From a virus, in IMG/VR virus record IMGVR_UViG_3300037520_001247, positions 1 through 49,069 of that record: 49,069 nt of DNA. The stretch is one strand, 5' to 3'. Of the stretch, positions 14,619-20,985 are shown in pieces. The position numbers and the translations under genes are program-made. A model generated the notes under the pieces. The model was not told the DNA's origin. It saw only the letters and a list, made by a program, of their open reading frames with translations, and ran no database searches. Every line of letters begins with the position of its first letter. The stretch's first letter is position 1.

Positions 14619-14654
14619 AAAAAGAAGAAGCCCATCCCTTTTAAGAGATGGGCT
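14619..14654 (-). terminator. Intrinsic terminator after tRNA-Arg-like gene
   Basis: In the minus sense, AGCCCATC and GATGGGCT arms flank an 8-10 nt loop, followed by a T-rich tract (TTCTTCTTTTT). Confidence 0.75.
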
Positions 14655-14660
14655 AAAAAT

Positions 14661-14732
14661 GTCCGTGCCAGCAATCGAAGCTGGAATTCAGATTTCGGGG
14701 ATCTGTGTGATGTCCTTTTTCACTACACGGAC
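14661..14732 (-). tRNA. tRNA-Arg-like (CCG), lacks U33
   Basis: Acceptor GTCCGTG/CACGGAC, D-stem GTGA/TCAC with GG in the loop, anticodon stem CAGAT/ATCTG and T-arm CCAGC-TTCGATT-GCTGG are all intact. The anticodon loop reads CCCCGAA, giving anticodon CCG but C instead of the near-universal U at position 33. It may be a tRNA with altered decoding, a decoy, or a decayed gene with intact stems. Confidence 0.7.
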
Positions 14733-14822
14733 TAAAAATTGAAGGGTGAGTGGTGTTTTATTCCCACTCACCCTTCTCCGTAGCTCAACCATCTTTCGAT
14801 GGCTTAACGGGGCCTCCGAAGC
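14733..14822 (-). ncRNA. Candidate small RNA ending in a terminator hairpin
   Basis: This RNA would start near 14822, 7 nt after the -10. It contains a CCATC-GAAA-GATGG hairpin with a GNRA tetraloop inside a CCGT/ACGG stem, then a perfect 13-bp hairpin (14741-14776) followed by TTTTT. That hairpin could end transcription just before the tRNA-Arg-like gene, so the tRNA would need readthrough. No reading frame fits. Confidence 0.5.
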
Positions 14823-14828
14823 GTCCTT

Positions 14829-14901
14829 AGAATAACCGAATCATGAACCCAGACAAGGACTTTTTACGGGAGAGTGGGATTTACAAGAAAATAAGTTTCA
14901 T
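14829..14901 (-). promoter_or_regulatory. Early promoter and half box for small RNA
   Basis: TTGTCT (14851-14856), a 16-bp spacer and TATTCT (14829-14834) are preceded by an A5 tract and a half box at 14883-14901 (ACAAGAAAATAAGTTTCAT). Confidence 0.6.
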
Positions 14902-14933
14902 GAGAGGCGACTTTCACATCAATAGCACCTCAA

Positions 14934-14950
14934 ACAAGAAAATAAGTTTC
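14934..14950. repeat. Half box
   Basis: ACAAGAAAATAAGTTTC lies 51 bp upstream of another half box at 14883, between the 15020 stop codon and the RNA promoter. Confidence 0.7.
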
Positions 14951-15019
14951 TTGAAACTCAATTCCGCTTTAAATGAGAATTGGATTTCATTCCATGTTTT
15001 CGATATTCATTCATGGATT

Positions 15020-15421
15020 TCATTGCAAATATACGTCAATGATCTTGGCTCTGTGCTTTGGAATGTTTCCATTGCGGGTAAAGTTGCCTTTTGCGCTGTA
15101 TGGAAGTCCATCATTGGGGACACGATAGAGTCTGCGTTTGATTCCCATAGGTTTAAGCATGGTTTCAATCAAAAGCTCTCCTTCCCTATCATTGCTGACT
15201 GTTACTTTCTTGGTATTGAGTGCTGTTTGATCTTTGACTTTGTATTTCTTTTGCACGACACCATTTGCATACTTGTAGTATTTGGCTGTCTTGGATTCAT
15301 GAATGAGTTTTCCAAAACAAATCAAACCATCAACTTTGAATGGTGAAGTCTTGTTGTTCTTTGCCTTTACCATCGTAAAGGTTTGAAACACCATTTGATC
15401 TGATAGAGCGGTTGATATCAT
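15020..15421 (-). CDS. Hypothetical basic protein, 133 aa
   Basis: The product (MISTALSDQMVFQTFTMVKA) is basic and beta-rich, with KAKNNKTSPFKVDGLICFGK and GIKRRLYRVPNDGLPYSAKG. ATGs at residues 10 and 17 are possible alternative starts. A TATAGA hexamer lies 11 nt before the first ATG, but no good -35 is seen. A GC-palindrome/iteron element lies just upstream. Confidence 0.65.
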   Translation of the reverse strand: MISTALSDQMVFQTFTMVKAKNNKTSPFKVDGLICFGKLIHESKTAKYYKYANGVVQKKYKVKDQTALNTKKVTVSNDREGELLIETMLKPMGIKRRLYRVPNDGLPYSAKGNFTRNGNIPKHRAKIIDVYLQ

Positions 15422-15436
15422 TGTTGTATTTTTCTA

Positions 15437-15517
15437 TAGCGTATGCCTACGCGCACGTATGCGCTACGTGCGGGTATGCGACACCATGTTGCATTCTAAC
15501 ACAGTGTTGCATTGTAA
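15437..15517. repeat. Second GC-palindrome and iteron-like element
   Basis: A TATGCCTACGCGCACGTATG-like palindromic stretch is followed by 43 bp (15469-15511) matching 12163-12205 with one mismatch. ACACnnTGTTGCATTnTA occurs twice in tandem with an 18-bp period (15481-15516). Confidence 0.75.
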
Positions 15518-15698
15518 CAAGAGTTTATTTATAAACAATCTTATTGAGAAAGAATGCCCTGAAGAATGGGAGGAAGAAGCCATCCCTGATAGGATCATAG
15601 TTAGGGTTACTGAGAAGAAGAACTACTTGATCCAATCTTCTCGTTATGTTTTGTTTCAGTTTTGCTTTCATAAAACCTTTCGCCACGGCGCATTTTGA
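15459..15698 (+). CDS. Doubtful plus-strand ORF, 79 aa
   Basis: The middle of this frame (IEKECPEEWEEEAIPDRIIV) reads like coding sequence and the minus strand shows nothing better over 15520-15780. However, the frame begins inside the repeat element and ends in low-quality sequence. It may be a remnant of a gene. The 360-bp gap 15422-15781 otherwise holds only the repeat. Confidence 0.25.
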   Translation: MRYVRVCDTMLHSNTVLHCNKSLFINNLIEKECPEEWEEEAIPDRIIVRVTEKKNYLIQSSRYVLFQFCFHKTFRHGAF

Positions 15699-15781
15699 TT
15701 ACGCCTTAAGGCGAGAGGATAAAGATGCGTTGAACTTCATTGCTTTTTAATTCCGTAATTTGTGTTCGGGCGAAAATGCTA

Positions 15782-15922
15782 TCAGTCATCACCCAACCAG
15801 CGCACCACTGCACTGACCCCCAGATATGTAATGACGATGATTGCACATACAGCCGAAAAGATAATAATACTAAAGATCAGTAGGGTTTTCCCTACAGATG
15901 TATTTATCTCCCACTTGTTCAC
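15782..15922 (-). CDS. Small membrane protein, 46 aa
   Basis: I choose GTG at 15922 because AAGAGGG stands 5 nt before it; longer versions would overlap the upstream gene far more. The product (VNKWEINTSVGKTLLIFSII) has one or two hydrophobic helices (about residues 11-40). It overlaps the 3' end of the upstream gene by 53 bp in another frame. Confidence 0.45.
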   Translation of the reverse strand: MNKWEINTSVGKTLLIFSIIIFSAVCAIIVITYLGVSAVVRWLGDD

Positions 15923-16091
15923 AAAAACCCTCTTGAACCATGTAGTCCAATTGTTTTTGGATATCTTGTCGTAGTAGTTCGTTAAGTTTTTCATCGTCCA
16001 TGTGAGATCCGAATTCAGGATCGTATTCAACATCTGCATCGCGGCAAAGATCCTTGATGTACTTCTCCATTTGTTTTTCTTTTTTTGTCAT
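15870..16091 (-). CDS. Hypothetical acidic protein, 73 aa
   Basis: The ATG at 16091 (MTKKEKQMEKYIKDLCRDAD) is the first after the tRNA; the upstream open frame is only translated tRNA. The product is acidic and helical (DDEKLNELLRQDIQKQLDYM). It is the gene after tRNA-Met in the operon that starts at 17033. Confidence 0.65.
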   Translation of the reverse strand: MTKKEKQMEKYIKDLCRDADVEYDPEFGSHMDDEKLNELLRQDIQKQLDYMVQEGFCEQVGDKYICRENPTDL

Positions 16092-16100
16092 AATATTTGT

Positions 16101-16172
16101 GGGGCGGGAGGGATTCGAACCCCCAACCAATCGATTATGAGCCGACTGCTCTAACCATTGAGCTACCACCCC
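16101..16172 (-). tRNA. tRNA with CAT anticodon (Met or Ile2)
   Basis: Acceptor GGGGTGG/CCGCCCC, D-stem GCTC/GAGC, anticodon loop CTCATAA and T-loop TTCGAAT are all present. CAT can be elongator Met, or Ile if C34 is modified to lysidine; I cannot decide. It is embedded in an operon between two coding genes, so it must be processed from an mRNA. Confidence 0.92.
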
Positions 16173-16179
16173 AGAGTTG

Positions 16180-16656
16180 TTAAGCTGCTTGTTTCATCAT
16201 GCTTTGAGGAATCTTGGCGGTCTTACCTGTATACAATTCATAATACTCTACGCCTTCTTGCCACTCAGTATCTTCCATGTCTCCATCGGAGGAGAACTCG
16301 AATGCTTCTGGGAAGATCTCAGCAAATGTGAGAAGAGCAAAGCAGACCAAGAGATCGTAAGGTTTACGGGCGGTCTTGCAGAAGTCGCTGTGTCTACCAT
16401 GAGTAGTAGGACGCGACCAATGAAGGTTAAACGTTTCATGATCGAGTTTCTCTGATCCATCTCCATTGAACCAGATTTCGGTTTCGTTGAAGATAGGTTT
16501 ACCATCTCCAAGTCCACCGCAGATCTTGATCCCTTTGTTAGGCAACCAGTTTGCAAATGATTTAATTTGCTTGCTGGCTCGTTTAAACTTCTTGCGAAGC
16601 GTTTCGGTGTTCTCGATCTTGTTAGGATCGAAGTTCCAGTAGTGTGTATATCCCAT
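16180..16656 (-). CDS. MGYTHYW family protein, 158 aa
   Basis: The ATG at 16656 gives MGYTHYWNFDPNKIENTETL, an N-terminus I recognise from phage and bacterial proteins of unknown function. Other conserved-looking parts are GGLGDGKPIFNETEIWFNGD and FCKTARKPYDLLVCFALLTF. The frame extends upstream, but without a better start. A 20-residue ORF ends 4 bp upstream. Confidence 0.72.
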   Translation of the reverse strand: MGYTHYWNFDPNKIENTETLRKKFKRASKQIKSFANWLPNKGIKICGGLGDGKPIFNETEIWFNGDGSEKLDHETFNLHWSRPTTHGRHSDFCKTARKPYDLLVCFALLTFAEIFPEAFEFSSDGDMEDTEWQEGVEYYELYTGKTAKIPQSMMKQAA

Positions 16657-16660
16657 AATA

Positions 16661-16723
16661 TTAAAGTGATCCGTGCTTTTCGTAGTAACAGAGTATAATG
16701 ATTGCAAGAAAGATTACAAGCAT
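16661..16723 (-). CDS. Possible 20-aa membrane peptide
   Basis: ATG at 16723 encodes MLVIFLAIIILCYYEKHGSL, a single hydrophobic stretch with a polar end. It fits neatly between the upstream stop (16728) and the next ATG (16656). It could be a tiny membrane protein or only a translational coupler. Confidence 0.35.
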   Translation of the reverse strand: MLVIFLAIIILCYYEKHGSL

Positions 16724-16727
16724 ATTG

Positions 16728-17033
16728 TTAGAGTGCGTTGAAATGGTATTCGTAGTCAGCCGCTTTTTCAAGGATATTGATAAAGCGAATGGAAAAGATG
16801 TCTCGGATTTGAGTGTCCAAGTCACCCCAAGTATCAAGAGCAATTATGTAATTGCCATTGAGGATTTGTCCACAGATGAACAGAACATCCGTGAGGTCGT
16901 TGCTATGCATCTTGAGGAGTTCGTAATCACCAGACATGGCACTACGATTGAGGTGTTTGATTTGGCGAGCAATGATCCTTTGCTTGATATTGCGAGCCAT
17001 AGCTTTGAGTTTTGTGGTGTTTGGTTTTTTCAT
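16728..17033 (-). CDS. Hypothetical protein, 101 aa
   Basis: The product MKKPNTTKLKAMARNIKQRI is basic at the N-terminus and helical throughout (DVLFICGQILNGNYII, FINILEKAADYEYHF). No domain is recognised. It is the first gene of the operon 17033 to 15782, behind its own promoter. Confidence 0.68.
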   Translation of the reverse strand: MKKPNTTKLKAMARNIKQRIIARQIKHLNRSAMSGDYELLKMHSNDLTDVLFICGQILNGNYIIALDTWGDLDTQIRDIFSIRFINILEKAADYEYHFNAL

Positions 17034-17071
17034 GACGTAATAAGGTTAGACGCTGGTTGGTTTCTCGTCAA
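17034..17071 (-). promoter_or_regulatory. Sigma-70 promoter abutting a start codon
   Basis: TTGACG (17066-17071), a 17-bp spacer and TAACCT (17043-17048) lie 9 nt before the ATG at 17033. The -35 lies inside the last codons of the upstream gene. Confidence 0.75.
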
Positions 17072-17213
17072 GACTTTTTTGAAACTGTTGGATAATTTTT
17101 TGAAATTGTTCATTTGACAATCCCAAGTCTTCTTCGACCCAATCATCCCAATTGGAATTGAGGTAGCAGAGAGCATAGTCAATCACTCGGTTCATCAGTT
17201 GGTTCTTTTTCAT
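17046..17213 (-). CDS. Hypothetical protein, 55 aa
   Basis: The ATG at 17213 (MKKNQLMNRVIDYALCYLNS) follows the upstream stop as TAACATG. The product is acidic and helical (DDWVEEDLGLSNEQFQKIIQ). It is the last gene of the operon that begins at 18822. Confidence 0.6.
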   Translation of the reverse strand: MKKNQLMNRVIDYALCYLNSNWDDWVEEDLGLSNEQFQKIIQQFQKSLDEKPTSV

Positions 17214-17214
17214 G

Positions 17215-17418
17215 TTAGTATGATAGTTCGATTTGGTGTTCGCCACGGAAGATAGTTTGAGGTTCGAGTGAAAGCAATTCAAAAATAGGATAAGTTTCTC
17301 CCTCAACCCCACTATCCACTTGAATGATTTTGATAATGCGATAACGATCTTTTTTCCTGCCAAGTTTCACAACATTACCAACAGCAACATTGTTACCACG
17401 TTTGTCTTTTGTAATCAT
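17215..17418 (-). CDS. Hypothetical beta-rich protein, 67 aa
   Basis: The ATG at 17418 (MITKDKRGNNVAVGNVVKLG) follows the upstream stop as TAACATG. VAVGNVVKLGRKKDRYRIIK is a KOW/SH3-like small-barrel pattern similar to the 77-residue protein at 13935, but this is weak. Function unknown. Confidence 0.6.
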   Translation of the reverse strand: MITKDKRGNNVAVGNVVKLGRKKDRYRIIKIIQVDSGVEGETYPIFELLSLEPQTIFRGEHQIELSY

Positions 17419-17419
17419 G

Positions 17420-17638
17420 TTAGCGGATGTATTGATCCTCGGCCAACCACCAGCCAAGATGCGTGAGGGCAGCATGAGCAGCGGTGTTAGGATTGGTTGC
17501 TTCGATTTCAAAAACATCATGTGGATTGTGATCGTTGACCACAAGATATTTTTTGGTTGCCTTCTTCATCTGCCTACGAACATTTTTTGTCGGCAGATTA
17601 AAAAGTTTTCGTGTGAGGTTTTTAGTCATGGTTTTCAT
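17420..17638 (-). CDS. Hypothetical basic protein, 72 aa
   Basis: The product MKTMTKNLTRKLFNLPTKNV is basic at the N-terminus, then carries YLVVNDHNPHDVFEIEATNP, a dsRBD/DUF-like helix-strand pattern I cannot assign. A second ATG is at 17629. Directly upstream, with one base between, lies a half box. Confidence 0.62.
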   Translation of the reverse strand: MKTMTKNLTRKLFNLPTKNVRRQMKKATKKYLVVNDHNPHDVFEIEATNPNTAAHAALTHLGWWLAEDQYIR

Positions 17639-17639
17639 T

Positions 17640-17658
17640 ACAAGAAAATAAGTTTCAT
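17640..17658. repeat. Half box between operon genes
   Basis: ACAAGAAAATAAGTTTCAT fills the whole gap between the stop at 17655 and the ATG at 17638, and shares bases with the upstream stop codon. No promoter fits here, so this copy would act at the RNA level or as plain DNA. Confidence 0.7.
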
Positions 17659-17864
17659 TTAATGATGATATCTAAGGTTGCTTGTTTCAGTTCATCTATA
17701 CTTTTAAGGATTTGTGAAGCAATCGTCAAGGCTTTTTTTGTTTTTTCATCCTGCCAATCTTCATGATCCAATAGATGATCAATTGTTTTTTTAGTTTTTT
17801 CTTCTTGACTCTCGCACCAATTTAAAATATCGGTAGGAGTCTTTTGATCTTTTTTCTTTTTCAT
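17655..17864 (-). CDS. Hypothetical Lys-rich helical protein, 69 aa
   Basis: The product MKKKKDQKTPTDILNWCESQ is Lys/Glu-rich and helical (ASQILKSIDELKQATLDIII). It starts in an ATGA overlap with the upstream gene, so it is translationally coupled. No family is recognised. Confidence 0.62.
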   Translation of the reverse strand: MKKKKDQKTPTDILNWCESQEEKTKKTIDHLLDHEDWQDEKTKKALTIASQILKSIDELKQATLDIIIK

Positions 17865-18094
17865 CGCTTGAGTGCGAATTTCAATTGTTTGGCATCTTGC
17901 TCTTTCTGTTTGTCGTGGAGCTTGTTGATCTTCTCATTCATCTTCTGGAATGTTGTATAGATTTCCTTGTCGATGAAGCAAGCATAGTTGCCATCAATTT
18001 CTTGGGAGATTTCTAAGTCATCAGCAAGTTCGAGCGCAATTTCTCTAAGTTCTTCGTAGGCTTCGTTTATTTTTTCTTGAATTGTTTTTTTCAT
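17861..18094 (-). CDS. Hypothetical coiled-coil protein, 77 aa
   Basis: The ATG at 18094 (MKKTIQEKINEAYEELREIA) lies 4 bp after the upstream stop. The product is nearly all helix with heptad spacing (FQKMNEKINKLHDKQKEQDA). Function unknown. Confidence 0.65.
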   Translation of the reverse strand: MKKTIQEKINEAYEELREIALELADDLEISQEIDGNYACFIDKEIYTTFQKMNEKINKLHDKQKEQDAKQLKFALKR

Positions 18095-18098
18095 AAGG

Positions 18099-18617
18099 TT
18101 ACCATGTCCATTCACTAACGAGTTCCTTTTGAAGTTTCTTGGGTGCGCTACTGATCGGAGAGTGTTCATGGTCGTGATTCTTCAACCAGTTTGGATAGCT
18201 GAAGTATTCTCCGCAGAAGTCCACCCCTTCTTCAATATAGGTCAAGCGAAACTCCCGACCAGTTAGCTTTGAGAGTTGCGCCACAATCGGAATCGGAGGA
18301 CTCCATGCAGTATCCATTGTCATGCAATGTTTGCTTTGATTTTTCTCCGCATCCATGTCGCAGTTCCATTTGGTTCCCCAGTTTTGCACACACCAATCCC
18401 ACCAGTTATCCGCGCCATACTTTTGTATGAGTGCTTCCTTGGTAGCAGGATCAGTGTCTTTTGGTGTTGGAGATGTGGTTCCGCGCAATTCATCAGGCAT
18501 CGGACGAATCAACTCGAAGTCCAATCTTCCATTGGAAATGTAATCTCTGAGGACATCCCAGATTGAATCGTTACTATCCTCATTCAGCATGAGAACGTTT
18601 GTGCAATAGTTAGGCAT
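18099..18617 (-). CDS. Api92-like ferredoxin-fold protein
   Basis: This 172-residue protein begins MPNYCTNVLMLNEDSND and contains FELIRPMPDELRG, YGADNWWDWCVQNWGTKWNC, DTAWSPPIPIVAQLS and a final EEGVDFCGEY. This is the order of motifs of the Api92-like/YubB family found on phages and plasmids. The domain is thought to be ferredoxin-like, with unknown biochemical role. The start overlaps the upstream stop by 8 bp. Confidence 0.8.
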   Translation of the reverse strand: MPNYCTNVLMLNEDSNDSIWDVLRDYISNGRLDFELIRPMPDELRGTTSPTPKDTDPATKEALIQKYGADNWWDWCVQNWGTKWNCDMDAEKNQSKHCMTMDTAWSPPIPIVAQLSKLTGREFRLTYIEEGVDFCGEYFSYPNWLKNHDHEHSPISSAPKKLQKELVSEWTW

Positions 18618-18822
18618 AACTTTTAATCTCCTTCATTTCTTTTTTGGTTAGTGGTTGAACTTCCATGATTTCAGTATCTGCCATCTCGAAGCGTTCGAGA
18701 AAACATTTACCAGTTGTTTCGAGGAAGTTGTAGTCGAGTTCATTCACACAGTCAAGAACATCGTTCGAATTTTCCGCGAGGACGTTCAGACTGATCGTGA
18801 CTTTGATGTTGTAGCGGTTCAT
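18610..18822 (-). CDS. Hypothetical protein, 70 aa
   Basis: The product MNRYNIKVTISLNVLAENSN has a strand-helix-strand pattern ending in a Lys-rich tail. It is the first gene after a promoter embedded in the previous gene's 3' end. No family is recognised. Confidence 0.65.
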   Translation of the reverse strand: MNRYNIKVTISLNVLAENSNDVLDCVNELDYNFLETTGKCFLERFEMADTEIMEVQPLTKKEMKEIKSYA

Positions 18823-18860
18823 AACGATTGCAGCCTATTCAAGGTCGCTATGATCGTCAA
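18823..18860 (-). promoter_or_regulatory. Sigma-70 promoter inside upstream gene end
   Basis: TTGACG (18855-18860), a 17-bp spacer and TAGGCT (18832-18837) lie 9 nt before the ATG at 18822. The -35 and most of the spacer are codons of the 99-residue gene; the -10 contains its stop codon. Confidence 0.7.
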
Positions 18861-19134
18861 GAGTTTTCTTCACATATTTTTCGATCTTATTCCAAGTCGT
18901 TCCTTTGTTAGCATCCACATAGTTGTAGAGGTAATTGGAAACAATCATAGCCTCACGGATTGTGATTTCACGACCAGCCTTGGCTTCGTAGTCTTCAGGT
19001 GTCCATGCCTCGATGTAACACTCTGGATACGTTTGCTGAAGAGCGAAAAGAGCTTCGAGGAAATTGGGTTTGCTTCCAAACCCTTTCCCATAATCCTGAC
19101 GTTCTTCTTGAGTAAGAAGACCATTCTTTTTCAT
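18835..19134 (-). CDS. Hypothetical protein, 99 aa
   Basis: The product starts MKKNGLLTQEERQDYGKGFG and has a helical acidic body (PNFLEALFALQQTYPECYIE, REAMIVSNYLYNYVDANKGT). No domain is recognised. It is the third gene of the operon starting at 19543. Confidence 0.65.
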   Translation of the reverse strand: MKKNGLLTQEERQDYGKGFGSKPNFLEALFALQQTYPECYIEAWTPEDYEAKAGREITIREAMIVSNYLYNYVDANKGTTWNKIEKYVKKTLDDHSDLE

Positions 19135-19146
19135 TTGGATTTATTC

Positions 19147-19332
19147 TTACTTGGTTTCGACATCCTCCAAGACTGTGAAAGTCTTGAGGCGTTTGAATGC
19201 ATCGCCAAGGGCAGCATCCACTGAGAGGTAACCATACTCAGTTTGAGTAAGGCCGTTGATATCGTCATACTCGTATCCGTAAAGACCTGTATCTTTAAAG
19301 AATACAATCGACAATGTTGGTATATGTTTCAT
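19147..19332 (-). CDS. Hypothetical protein, 61 aa
   Basis: The ATG at 19332 (MKHIPTLSIVFFKDTGLYGY) is preceded by the purine-rich GAAAGAGAAG, which may act as a weak Shine-Dalgarno. YLSVDAALGDAFKRLKTFTV follows. Function unknown. It lies 13 bp after the upstream stop. Confidence 0.6.
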   Translation of the reverse strand: MKHIPTLSIVFFKDTGLYGYEYDDINGLTQTEYGYLSVDAALGDAFKRLKTFTVLEDVETK

Positions 19333-19345
19333 CTTCTCTTTCTGT

Positions 19346-19543
19346 TTAGTTGTTTTGGTTGTAGTAGTAGAGGTGATCAAGAATTCTACCTTGACGAACA
19401 ACTCCGTCAAGCCAATTTTCTTGGGTGAACTCCACCACGCTAAGAGCCATGAAAGATGGCTTTTGTTTCCTGTGGAGGAATCGTTCCGTCAAACTGACGA
19501 AATATTCCAACACAACACTTATTGGTAGCATGAATTTCTTCAT
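19346..19543 (-). CDS. Hypothetical protein, 65 aa
   Basis: The ATG at 19543 (MKKFMLPISVVLEYFVSLTE) is fixed by the promoter whose -10 ends 10 nt upstream; the open frame further upstream is promoter sequence. The product is basic in the middle and ends HLYYYNQNN. Function unknown. Confidence 0.62.
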   Translation of the reverse strand: MKKFMLPISVVLEYFVSLTERFLHRKQKPSFMALSVVEFTQENWLDGVVRQGRILDHLYYYNQNN

Positions 19544-19649
19544 TACAAGAAAGATTAAAGCATAAAGCTGGCAAAGTGTCAAACGTTTTCGATAAATATT
19601 TGACCATACCACAACACTCTACAAGAAAATATGATTCATCTTTTCTTGT
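19544..19649 (-). promoter_or_regulatory. Early promoter cassette with perfect box
   Basis: TTGACA (19577-19582), a 17-bp spacer and TTTAAT (19554-19559) lie 10 nt before the ATG at 19543. The box at 19621-19649 has perfect outer arms, about 38 bp from the -35. Confidence 0.8.
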
Positions 19650-19684
19650 TCGGCTCGATGATCCTGAAATTTGTTTCGTGATGT

Positions 19685-19704
19685 TCCCGAAATTGACTTC
19701 GGGA
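19685..19704. repeat. Inverted repeat TCCCGAA/TTCGGGA
   Basis: A 7-bp perfect stem with a 6-nt loop lies just beyond the tRNA terminator; no T run follows. Confidence 0.5.
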
Positions 19705-19710
19705 AGATAC

Positions 19711-19734
19711 AAAAAAACCCGTCGATTGACGGGT
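19711..19734 (-). terminator. Intrinsic terminator of tRNA pair
   Basis: In the minus sense, AACCCGTC, AATC and GACGGGTT form an 8-bp stem followed by T7, five bases after tRNA-Lys. Confidence 0.85.
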
Positions 19735-19739
19735 TGAAT

Positions 19740-19810
19740 GGGATGGGTGAGGATCGAACTCACAACCAATGCCTTAAAAGGGCACTGCTCTACCTTTGAG
19801 CTACCATCCC
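19740..19810 (-). tRNA. tRNA-Lys (TTT)
   Basis: Acceptor GGGATGG/CCATCCC, D-stem GCTC/GAGC, anticodon loop CTTTTAA on a GTGCC/GGCAT stem, T-arm GTGAG-TTCGATC-CTCAC. The discriminator is A. No CCA is encoded. It lies 6 bp after tRNA-Arg. Confidence 0.93.
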
Positions 19811-19816
19811 TGATGC

Positions 19817-19888
<72 letters not shown>

Positions 19889-19901
19889 ATGAAAATACTT
19901 A

Positions 19902-19920
19902 ACAAGAAAATATGATTCAT
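19902..19920. repeat. Half box upstream of tRNA-Arg
   Basis: ACAAGAAAATATGATTCAT is complete on the left side but not followed by the inverted arm. It lies between the rIIB 3' hairpin and tRNA-Arg, in sequence that must be transcribed if the tRNAs come from the rIIB promoter. Confidence 0.7.
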
Positions 19921-19926
19921 GGTGTT

Positions 19927-19956
19927 GGGGGAGAGAAGCCCAGACTTCCCTCCCCC
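19927..19956 (-). other. Strong hairpin downstream of rIIB
   Basis: GGGGGAG and CTCCCCC arms, with an inner GAAG/CTTC pairing, form a stable hairpin. No T run follows in the minus sense, so it is more likely a 3'-end stabiliser or processing signal than an intrinsic terminator. Confidence 0.5.
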
Positions 19957-19998
19957 TTTGCCTTTCAGCAACCACACCACAATGCAATAACACTAACC

Positions 19999-20985
19999 CT
20001 ACACATTCTTCTTTTGGAACTTCCCATCATCCCCACGGAGGTTGTAGAACTTTTGACCAGTGGGTTTGACTCCATAAACATCGGGAGAGTATCCGTTGCT
20101 GACTTCATCCAAGTGATCATCATAGGATTGATCATCTTCGTTGCAGTAGCAATTGCCATCATCGCAGCAATCATTCCAATCGGAATCCTCGTCCTCATAC
20201 TCCCCACCATCGGATGAGTAGAGTGGAGCGTCCCAACCGCTTTCGTTGCGACCCAACTTCTCGCGCCAGTTTTCGGTGTATTCACCAACAACTTCGTAGC
20301 GGCAAGTGCGTCCTTTGGTGTTGTTGTAATCGGCGGGAATAGCAACAACGTCCTTGGGATTGATCTTCACGATCATGGTCTTACCACCATTACAATCTCG
20401 GAAGTGAGGGAGATACGCAATAGAGCAGAAGTGCAATCCGTAACTGCAAGTGCGATCTTTGTCCTCGTCAACTTGGTTGCGCTTCATTTCACAGATAGCA
20501 CCAACCGCATTGTCAAACTTGCCAGAGTAAATGTCCTTGTAGTCTGCTTTGACATTCTTGAAGGCGAGGAAGTGACCATCTTCAGTGATGGGCAACTCAC
20601 CTGCTTCAAGGAAGTCATACAACTCGTCAACCGCTCTCTTGGAAGGATTGTCCATGAGATTGCAGAGGAAGTTGAGCATAGGCTTGAAAGGCAAGTCTTG
20701 TTGCATGAAGCTAATGACTCGTTTGGTCAAGGTGTTGTGAACAGATTCACCATCGAACACGATCATGCCATCCTTAATCTCGACGTTGGTGTTGTGAACG
20801 TAGTCACGAACCTTGCGAGAGAGGTCAACACAATCCAAGAAGGTTTCCCAATCGCTATTGCGAATAGCGTCAAGTGCCTTGGCATGGTTCGGGTGATCGG
20901 TTTCCACGGAGTATGCCGTGCCGTCGATGACAGCGGCGATCTTGCCGTTGCCTGTGATAGTAACTGCTGTGGTATGCTTATTCAT
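19999..20985 (-). CDS. rIIB: RIIB lysis inhibitor
   Basis: The ATG at 20985 (MNKHTTAVTITGNGKIAAVI) gives 328 residues, near T4 RIIB (312). Family hallmarks are FLCNLMDNPSKRAVDELYDF, PITEDGHFLAFKNVKADYKD, a CSYGLHFCS segment, VKINPKDVVAIPADYNNTKG and the C-terminal KPTGQKFYNLRGDDGKF. A very acidic Cys-rich insert (DWNDCCDDGNCYC) precedes the tail. RIIA and RIIB are T4 membrane-associated proteins affecting lysis timing and exclusion. The gene follows rIIA but has its own promoter. Confidence 0.9.
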   Translation of the reverse strand: MNKHTTAVTITGNGKIAAVIDGTAYSVETDHPNHAKALDAIRNSDWETFLDCVDLSRKVRDYVHNTNVEIKDGMIVFDGESVHNTLTKRVISFMQQDLPFKPMLNFLCNLMDNPSKRAVDELYDFLEAGELPITEDGHFLAFKNVKADYKDIYSGKFDNAVGAICEMKRNQVDEDKDRTCSYGLHFCSIAYLPHFRDCNGGKTMIVKINPKDVVAIPADYNNTKGRTCRYEVVGEYTENWREKLGRNESGWDAPLYSSDGGEYEDEDSDWNDCCDDGNCYCNEDDQSYDDHLDEVSNGYSPDVYGVKPTGQKFYNLRGDDGKFQKKNV

